Below are positions 6,073 to 11,398 of a DNA stretch of 11,398 bases, piece by piece. How positions within the stretch are numbered: the stretch's first letter is position 1; each line of letters opens with the position of its first letter. Position numbers and translations under genes: made by a program. The notes under the pieces are model-generated. The model made no database searches, was not told the origin of the DNA, and was given only the letters and a program-made list of their open reading frames with translations. Origin of the DNA: Planctomycetota bacterium (lineage in GTDB: Bacteria > Planctomycetota > UBA8108); NCBI GenBank assembly GCA_002695115.1, contig NZOA01000035.1, forward strand, positions 38,590-49,987. Direction: 5' to 3'.

Positions 6073-6912
6073 TTAATTAAAGAATTTCAGCTCCCCCGCA
6101 TTACCGGCCCAATCCACATGGAAAATCTCGGCAAGCTTGCGGATGTCGACGCTGGCATGGCAATTGGGATATTGCAGAAGGAAGGATTTCCTGTCGCGCA
6201 CTGCGCGTTTCACCTTTTCGTCAAACCGCACACACCCCAGGTCCCTGATGCCCAGGTCGAGGAACTTGAGGCAGATATCCTTTAGCCGCTTACAGACCTT
6301 GCTGCCCTCGTCGATGGTATTCGCCTCATTGCATACCAGGCCGATCTGTCCATGGCCCTTCTCCCTCTCTACCGTCTTGATGAGCGCGTATCCATCCGTT
6401 ATCGCGCTAGGCTCAGGCACCGTCACGACGATGAGCTGATCAGCCGCCGTCGCGAAGTGAATCACGTTGCCCGTAATTCCCGCCCCGATATCGATGATTA
6501 CGAAATCAGCCCTGGCGGTCAGTTTTTTGAACCGCCGGATGAGAAAATTTTTCTGCTCCGGGTCCAGATCGGACACCTTCTTGACCCCCGTAGAACCTGC
6601 GAGCAGCTCGATACCTCCGGGGGCGGGAGTCAGCGCGTCCTCGATCTCGCACTCTCCAACCAGGACATCGAGCAAGGTCGCGCGCGGCTTGATCCCGAGG
6701 AGTACACAGTCATTGGCGAGCCCTATGTCGACATCAACGAGGATGACCCGGAAGTCGAGCTCACTCAGAGCGATGGCGAGGTTGACGGCGATGTTGCTCT
6801 TGCCGACACCGCCCTTGCCGCTGGCTACGGCGATGAGCTTCCCGCCGCCCTGGGATGGATCGACCATCCTGCGGAGTCCGGCGGCCTGGTCTTCTGGATA
6901 TTTCGAGCTCAT
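6073..6912 (-). CDS. flhG: MinD-like ATPase FlhG (flagellar number regulator)
   Basis: A 279-residue SIMIBI-class ATPase that, with FlhF, controls flagellar number and placement at the membrane. The N-terminal DQAAGLR (8-14) is the conserved FlhG activator motif that stimulates the FlhF GTPase. The deviant Walker A is SGKGGVGKSN (31-40), followed by DVDIGLAN (60-67) and the Walker B region IIDIGAGI (139-146); the usual form is DTGAG, and here Ile replaces Thr. PEPSAITDGYALIK (166-179) is also typical of the family. Length is normal. The ATG at 6912 overlaps the flhF stop as ATGA, so translation is coupled; the only purine-rich site (AGAAGG) is very close to the ATG. A 50-bp stretch follows before the small ORF. 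Confidence 0.95.
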   Translation of the reverse strand: MSSKYPEDQAAGLRRMVDPSQGGGKLIAVASGKGGVGKSNIAVNLAIALSELDFRVILVDVDIGLANDCVLLGIKPRATLLDVLVGECEIEDALTPAPGGIELLAGSTGVKKVSDLDPEQKNFLIRRFKKLTARADFVIIDIGAGITGNVIHFATAADQLIVVTVPEPSAITDGYALIKTVEREKGHGQIGLVCNEANTIDEGSKVCKRLKDICLKFLDLGIRDLGCVRFDEKVKRAVRDRKSFLLQYPNCHASVDIRKLAEIFHVDWAGNAGELKFFN

Positions 6913-8066
6913 GCCTTCTGCTTGTTCACTATGAAATCGACAACCCTCTCCGGATCCGCCGGAAAGATGTCCTTGGGTACGTTCTGTCCATCCGTCAGGT
7001 AGGAGATCGGCTTGCCGATGTCCAGCAGGCAGCCCACCAGGGGGCCCAGGGAGACGCTCTCATCGAGCTTGGTCAGGATCACCCGGTCAAACGACATCGA
7101 CGAAAAGCGCTCGGCGATGCTCTCGATCGTCCTGGGATGAGTGGTGGTGCTCAACACCAGGTGGATCTCGGCCTCCGGCAGGGCGTTGATGAAGCCTTTG
7201 AGCTCCGACATCTTCAGCTCGTCCTGGGGGCTGCGTCCGGCTGAATCGATGAATATGATTTCAGCCCCCTCGCCGGTGCATTTTTCGACCTCCGGTCCGA
7301 GCTCATCGGGTTTCTCGATGACGTGAACGGGCACCTTGAAGATGTCCGCGTATTGCTTCAGCTGGTCGACCGCTCCGATCCTGAACGTGTCGAGGGTAAT
7401 CAGGGCGACCTTTCGGCACTGCTCGACCTTGGCCCGCGAGGCCAGCTTGGCGATCGTTGTCGTCTTGCCCACCCCCGTGGGACCGATGAGGAAGATGATC
7501 CTCGGCCTGTCACCTGAGACCATGAGCGGGTTGGGCGGAAAAATTTTCGCGAGGCGATCCCTGACGATCAGCTCGACGCTGGTCTTCGCAGGAAAACCCC
7601 CGGGAAGCTTCTGTTCCTCGATCTGCGATATGATCATATCGACTATCCGCGGCTCGAGCTCGTAGCTCAACAACTGCTCGGAACACTCGCGCAGGAAAGG
7701 ATGCGCGATGGGGCTTTCCTTACCCGGACGGCGCAGGAGCTCGGTGAGCTTGCCGAGGTCCTCCCGCAACTTTTCGAGCTGTTCCTTTTCCCGAATCGGA
7801 GGCGGGGTAAACGGGATCTCGTCCACCTCCTCCCTGGCGGAAACCGGCACGGGGGATATTGCCCCGCCGCACTTCAGATTTTGAACCTGGGAATCCGTAT
7901 CGGCGACGAAGACCTCCACCATCTCCTTGCTGCCAAAGCCCAGGAATCCGCCTTCCCGGCATTTCCGGGAGCCCATGATCACGGCCCCGTGGCCAAACTT
8001 CTCGCGGATCTTCTCCAGCGCTTCGGCCATGGTCGAAGCCTGAAAGCGCTCGAATTTTTCGTTCAT
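6909..8066 (-). CDS. flhF: Flagellar SRP-like GTPase FlhF
   Basis: A 385-residue protein of the SRP/FtsY GTPase family that marks where new flagella are built. The N-terminal B domain (about 1-60) starts with the typical ERFQASTMAEALEKIREKFG and is followed by a variable linker with a coiled-coil-like part (about 91-113). The N domain is at about 120-180 and the G domain at about 188-385: G1 GPTGVGKTTT (195-204), DTFRIGAVDQL (226-236), G3 DSAGRSP (274-280), G4 TKLDES (332-337), ending with the family-like GQNVPKDIFPA. The longest frame starts at a GTG at 8075 that overlaps the flhA stop, but AGGAG touches that GTG and stands 8 nt before the ATG at 8066, so the ATG is chosen. The ribosome binding site straddles the flhA stop codon, which implies coupled translation. 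Confidence 0.95.
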   Translation of the reverse strand: MNEKFERFQASTMAEALEKIREKFGHGAVIMGSRKCREGGFLGFGSKEMVEVFVADTDSQVQNLKCGGAISPVPVSAREEVDEIPFTPPPIREKEQLEKLREDLGKLTELLRRPGKESPIAHPFLRECSEQLLSYELEPRIVDMIISQIEEQKLPGGFPAKTSVELIVRDRLAKIFPPNPLMVSGDRPRIIFLIGPTGVGKTTTIAKLASRAKVEQCRKVALITLDTFRIGAVDQLKQYADIFKVPVHVIEKPDELGPEVEKCTGEGAEIIFIDSAGRSPQDELKMSELKGFINALPEAEIHLVLSTTTHPRTIESIAERFSSMSFDRVILTKLDESVSLGPLVGCLLDIGKPISYLTDGQNVPKDIFPADPERVVDFIVNKQKA

Positions 8067-8071
8067 TCTTC

Positions 8072-10228
8072 TCACTCCTGAAGAGCTTCCGAGCTTACCC
8101 CGGCGGTTTCCATTTGCACGCTTTGGTGGATCTCGACCTTGATGCCTTCACAAACTTCGTCGTACGCGAGTACCGAAAGTCTCGACACGCGCGTACCCAG
8201 TAATTCCCATAAATGTCTTCGTATCGACGGGCTGCACAATACGACAGGCTTGTGTCCGTGGGCCCTCAGCTCCGTGAGCTTCTCGCAGATCCGCAGGCGA
8301 ACCCGCTTGCGAAGGGCGGTATCGAGATCCAGTATTTCTCCATCGACGGTTTCCGTGATGCTGTCTTCTATCAGGCCCTCGAGCTCGGGATCGAGCTTGA
8401 TGGCGTGCAGCCTTCCCTCCGTATCCAGCCTCGAATTCGCAAGCGCCCTCGACAGGCTTCTTCGCACCTCGCGGAGAACCATTTCGTGCCTGAGATTTCC
8501 AGCCAGGCTGCCACCTACGCTCTCGAGGATGGTCTCGATATCGCGAATCGACACCCCCTCCAGGAGAAGATCCTTGAGCACCTTCAGGAGCTGCCCCACC
8601 TTCACCTGGTGGGGTACGAACTCATCGACGAGAGCGGGAGACTTCTCCCTCAGGTCTTCCAGTATCCGCGAGACCCGCTCATGGCTCAGCAGCTCGGCCG
8701 CATACTCCCTGATACAGTCCTCGAGATGAAGCGCGATGGCCTCCGCGGGACTTACCAGCTGGCAGCCGGCATCGTGAGCCGCCACGGTCATGTCATCGGA
8801 AATCCAGAAGCCCGAACCTTCCGCCAGGTCGATGGAAGACTCGAACTCGAAGGGCAGGTCGCCGGAGCCCGGAAGGCGCTCCTCGTCCTTCCGCAGGGCG
8901 AGACTTCCATTCGGAACGATCTTCCAGGCTCCCAGCCTGTTCCCTCGGAGCTTGAAACAATACTCGCGGGACCCGATCTCATTCGAATCCGAAACCTTCA
9001 CCGACGGCACGTGGAGACCGAGATTCAGCGCCAGCTTTCTGCGCATCGCCGCCAGGCGCTCCAGCAGGTCGCCATCACGCTCTTGATCCTGGAGGCCGAC
9101 CAGCCGGTAGCCGATCTGCAATTCGAGCGTCTCTACCTTCAGCAGGGTTTTCACGTCGACCACGGGTACGCGTGCCTGGTCAGACTCCTCGCTCTGGCGT
9201 TGCGAGCGCTCCCGGCCTTCCGCCTCGAGCCTCTCCCTGCGAAGAATGATGCCGCAGAAAACGCAGGCCCCGGAGGTCAGCAACAGCACCGGCACGGGCA
9301 GACCCGAAGGCAGCAGCAGCCAGAGAAAAGCTCCCGCGAAGAAAAGGCTCCTGTCATTTGAAAATATCTGCCTGCCGAGATCCTTGCCAAGCTGCTCGCT
9401 GGCGGTGCTCCGGGTGACCAGCAGCGCGGCGGCGATCGACACCATGAGGGCAGGAACCTGGCTTACCAGGCCGTCCCCGATGGTCAACCGCCCGAACACC
9501 TCGAGGGCGCGACCGACGCTCAGGTCGTGGTAGAGAATCCCGATTCCCAGGCCCCCGACGATATTCACCAGCATGATCACGATTCCGGCAACCGCGTCGC
9601 CACGCACAAATTTACTGGCTCCATCCATCGAGCCGTAGAAATCGGCCTCGCGGGCAACCTCCTGCCGGCGCCCACTGGCGGACTCCTGGTTGATGAGCCC
9701 CGCGGCGAGATCTCCATCAATGCTCAGCTGCTTTCCAGGCATGGCATCGAGCTGGAAACGGGCGGCCACCTCCGACACCCTCGTCGCTCCGCGAGTAATG
9801 ACAACGAACTGGACCACCACGATGACCGTAAAGACAACGAGCCCTACCACGAGGTTGTCGCCGCCGACAAAACTACCGAAGGTCTGGACCACCTTGCCGG
9901 CCGCCAGGGGCCCCTCGGCCGCGTTGCCGAGAATGAGGCGGGTGGTCGCGATGTTCAGCGACAGGCGGAAGAAGGTCACGACCAGCAACAACGATGGGAA
10001 GGTGCTGAATTCCAGGGGCCGGTTTACAGACGCCGCTCTCATCAGGACAAGCAGGGAAATGGTGATGTTGAAAATCAACAGCGCGTCGACCACCATCGGG
10101 GCCAGCGGCACCAGGATGACCATGAGGATGCCGATCAGGATTATCCCGAGGAAGAGATCGGGCTGGGCCTTGACACGCCCCCAGAGGGTATGAGCGCCTG
10201 GATTTCTCAGGGCGTCCTGCGGACTCAT
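8072..10228 (-). CDS. flhA: Flagellar export gate protein FlhA
   Basis: A 718-residue FHIPEP-family protein, the largest export-gate component of the flagellar type III secretion system, acting in the inner membrane and using the proton motive force. About eight transmembrane segments lie within residues 24-330. The FHIPEP signature is at 150-179 (RVSEVAARFQLDAMPGKQ, with DGDL where many members have DADL), followed by YGSMDGASKFVRGDA (198-212). The cytoplasmic domain (about 350-700) that docks chaperone-substrate complexes has normal length and the expected IRDIETILES and LCSPSIRRHLWELL segments (559-568, 664-677). The ATG overlaps the flhB stop as ATGA and is preceded by a strong GGGGAGG about 7 nt upstream. 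The gene appears complete. Confidence 0.97.
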   Translation of the reverse strand: MSPQDALRNPGAHTLWGRVKAQPDLFLGIILIGILMVILVPLAPMVVDALLIFNITISLLVLMRAASVNRPLEFSTFPSLLLVVTFFRLSLNIATTRLILGNAAEGPLAAGKVVQTFGSFVGGDNLVVGLVVFTVIVVVQFVVITRGATRVSEVAARFQLDAMPGKQLSIDGDLAAGLINQESASGRRQEVAREADFYGSMDGASKFVRGDAVAGIVIMLVNIVGGLGIGILYHDLSVGRALEVFGRLTIGDGLVSQVPALMVSIAAALLVTRSTASEQLGKDLGRQIFSNDRSLFFAGAFLWLLLPSGLPVPVLLLTSGACVFCGIILRRERLEAEGRERSQRQSEESDQARVPVVDVKTLLKVETLELQIGYRLVGLQDQERDGDLLERLAAMRRKLALNLGLHVPSVKVSDSNEIGSREYCFKLRGNRLGAWKIVPNGSLALRKDEERLPGSGDLPFEFESSIDLAEGSGFWISDDMTVAAHDAGCQLVSPAEAIALHLEDCIREYAAELLSHERVSRILEDLREKSPALVDEFVPHQVKVGQLLKVLKDLLLEGVSIRDIETILESVGGSLAGNLRHEMVLREVRRSLSRALANSRLDTEGRLHAIKLDPELEGLIEDSITETVDGEILDLDTALRKRVRLRICEKLTELRAHGHKPVVLCSPSIRRHLWELLGTRVSRLSVLAYDEVCEGIKVEIHQSVQMETAGVSSEALQE

Positions 10229-11031
10229 TCAACACCTCCCCGGATTCGAGCGGAGGGAGAGAGCAGCCGCCTGGCGAAGCCGCGCTGCTTGCGACGTACG
10301 TTCTCGGGAGTTTCCTGGCGAGCGAGCTCTTCCCGCAGCTCTTCCCTCGTCATCATCAACTCCCTCTCGAACCGCCACCTCCGGCAGGACCAGTCGAAAA
10401 CTCCAAGAACGATGAGGCCCATGGAGAGGATGGCGCCGACGCTGAGAAGATGTTGCGCGCCCAGGCTCAATCCCGTCAACCCCGGAGCGCCCATGAGGTT
10501 CTGCGCGCTGACGCTTCCTTCGGCAACCAGCAAGGGAGAGACAGCCCAGCAGATCCCGACTGCAAGCCAGGCGCATTTCAGCAGGGCGAAGAAGCCCGAA
10601 ACAAGTGAGCTCCCGGAGAAGAGCCTGCCAAATCCCGCCACCGGCGACAGGCGTCCCGGGTCGGGAGAGACCGCCGCCGGCCTCAAAATCCAGCCGCTCT
10701 GCACCAGGCTCGAGATCAACACCAACACAAGCACCGCCATGAGAACGGGCACGAGAAGCCCCAATGCCTCCAGCAATGAATCCCGCAGGATGGAGGCCGT
10801 CTCGACCGCCGTCAGGCTCTGCGGCGAAAAAGCTGCCTGGAGCATCTGCCTGACACTTACAACCGCCCGCTCCAGGAAGGGACCCGCGAACTGGTGAAAC
10901 GCCAGCAGCACCCAGAGCAGGGAGAAGGCCGCGACCAGGTCGCGGCTTACCGCCACGCGGCCCTGCTCACGGGCAAGACGCCGTCTTGCCTCGGTAGGCT
11001 TCTCAGTTTTTCGATCCCAGTCCGACGACAT
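10225..11031 (-). CDS. flhB: FlhB lacking the autocleavage domain (truncated)
   Basis: A 268-residue protein, against roughly 350-380 for usual FlhB. It has the family N-terminus (KTEKPTEARRRLAREQGRV, 9-27) and hydrophobic segments at about 31-48, 87-110, 143-167 and 190-212, with PDPGRLSPVAGFGRLFS (123-139) between the second and third. The post-membrane linker (RWRFERELMMTREELREE, 218-235) continues to RKQRGFARR and then stops at RIRGGVE. The FlhB cytoplasmic domain, with the self-cleaving NPTH loop needed for the hook-to-filament export switch, would start about here and is absent. The stop overlaps the flhA ATG, and no other frame encodes NPTH before flhA, so this is not a simple frameshift. 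The ATG has GAGG 6 nt upstream, 25 bp after fliR. It may work as a short FlhB with the missing domain supplied from elsewhere. Confidence 0.9.
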   Translation of the reverse strand: MSSDWDRKTEKPTEARRRLAREQGRVAVSRDLVAAFSLLWVLLAFHQFAGPFLERAVVSVRQMLQAAFSPQSLTAVETASILRDSLLEALGLLVPVLMAVLVLVLISSLVQSGWILRPAAVSPDPGRLSPVAGFGRLFSGSSLVSGFFALLKCAWLAVGICWAVSPLLVAEGSVSAQNLMGAPGLTGLSLGAQHLLSVGAILSMGLIVLGVFDWSCRRWRFERELMMTREELREELARQETPENVRRKQRGFARRLLSPSARIRGGVE

Positions 11032-11056
11032 CTTTATCCTCTATCTCCAGGAGTCC

Positions 11057-11398
11057 TCAACCGCTCCAGCCCGAAAGAAAACCATCTCCACCGCGAACCG
11101 CCGAGCGCAGCATTCCCCCCACGTACCTCATCGATACCGGCAACGAGGCGTAGAGCACCATGAGGCCGACCAGCAGCCTTACCGGCAGCCCGAGGGTGAA
11201 CAGCTCGGCCTGGGGCAGGGCCCGTCCCAGCGCGGCCTGCGCCATGGACACCAACACCATGGCCAGCAGTACAGGCAAGGCGAGCACCATGGCCGCCACG
11301 AACAGGTCGCTGCCGATTTCCAGCGCCAGGCGTCCCAGCATCTGCGCGACGGAAGCCGCCGACAGGGAGCCGGGCGGAACCCAGGAAAAGCTCTTCAG
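11057..11398 (-). CDS. fliR: Flagellar export gate protein FliR (C-terminal part)
   Basis: The last 113 residues of FliR; the frame stays open to the window edge, so the N-terminal half is outside. FliR helps form the export-gate channel with FliP and FliQ and contacts FlhB. Visible marks are SFSWVPPGSL, the hydrophobic segment DLFVAAMVLALPVLLAMVLV, and LPQAELFTLGLPVRLLVGL followed by a last hydrophobic stretch (LMVLYASLPVSM), the usual order of a FliR C-terminus. It ends 25 bp before the flhB ATG, as expected for the fliR-flhB-flhA operon. An internal ATG at 11341 is not a plausible start because the homology continues upstream of it. Confidence 0.9.
   Translation of the reverse strand: MKSFSWVPPGSLSAASVAQMLGRLALEIGSDLFVAAMVLALPVLLAMVLVSMAQAALGRALPQAELFTLGLPVRLLVGLMVLYASLPVSMRYVGGMLRSAVRGGDGFLSGWSG

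Noticed and set aside
8213..9361. 382-codon plus-strand frame opposite flhA
   Set aside because: Antisense to the conserved FlhA cytoplasmic domain, with no family features; a shadow frame.
10225..10330. Simple frameshift as the cause of the short FlhB
   Set aside because: None of the frames before flhA encodes the missing VxNPTH region, and flhA begins at the stop with a strong ribosome binding site, so one inserted or deleted base could not restore full length.
9527..10897. 456-codon open frame on the plus strand opposite flhA and flhB
   Set aside because: It lies fully antisense to clearly homologous flagellar genes; its translation is low-complexity, rich in H, D, Q, R and S, with no recognisable domain. 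It is a shadow frame of high-G+C coding DNA.

Overview
The window is one end of a flagellar export and regulation operon plus an unrelated accessory block. Overall G+C is moderately high. Nearly everything reads on the minus strand; the only plus-strand gene is larC. The most likely source is a flagellated member of the Planctomycetota or a close relative. The evidence for that is the N-terminal 'CPCCGK...CPKC' zinc ribbon on a small membrane protein and the large exported TPR/HEAT-repeat protein, both common in that phylum. This is inference from protein style, not a phylogenetic result.

Minus-strand flagellar operon (right half, transcribed right to left): fliR (3' end only) - flhB - flhA - flhF - flhG - a 60-codon small ORF - fliA. 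The genes are tightly packed: flhB/flhA and flhF/flhG share ATGA overlaps, and the flhF ribosome binding site lies across the flhA stop codon. FliR, FlhB and FlhA are membrane parts of the flagellar type III export gate. FlhF and FlhG form the SRP-like GTPase/MinD-like ATPase pair that sets flagellar position and number. FliA is sigma-28 for late flagellar genes. Two things stand out. The FlhB frame stops just before the autocleaving cytoplasmic domain with its NPTH motif. The packing also breaks between flhG and fliA, where a 254-bp gap holds a small ORF with a good ribosome binding site, an 18-bp perfect palindrome and a sigma-28-like promoter pointing at fliA.

Middle: larC (plus strand) encodes the full-length CTP-dependent nickel-insertion enzyme for the nickel-pincer nucleotide cofactor, with a His-rich loop. 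It converges on fliA with only 15 bp between the stop codons and no visible terminator. No larA, larB or larE is in the window.

Left: a two-gene minus-strand unit encodes an exported TPR/HEAT-repeat protein with an embedded receiver-like segment, followed 8 bp later by a zinc-ribbon, coiled-coil, two-helix membrane protein. It is preceded by a consensus -35/-10 pair (TTGACA, 18 bp, TATAAT) about 330 nt upstream of the preferred start, which implies a long leader containing several hairpins. No mobile elements, CRISPR arrays, tRNA or rRNA genes were seen.
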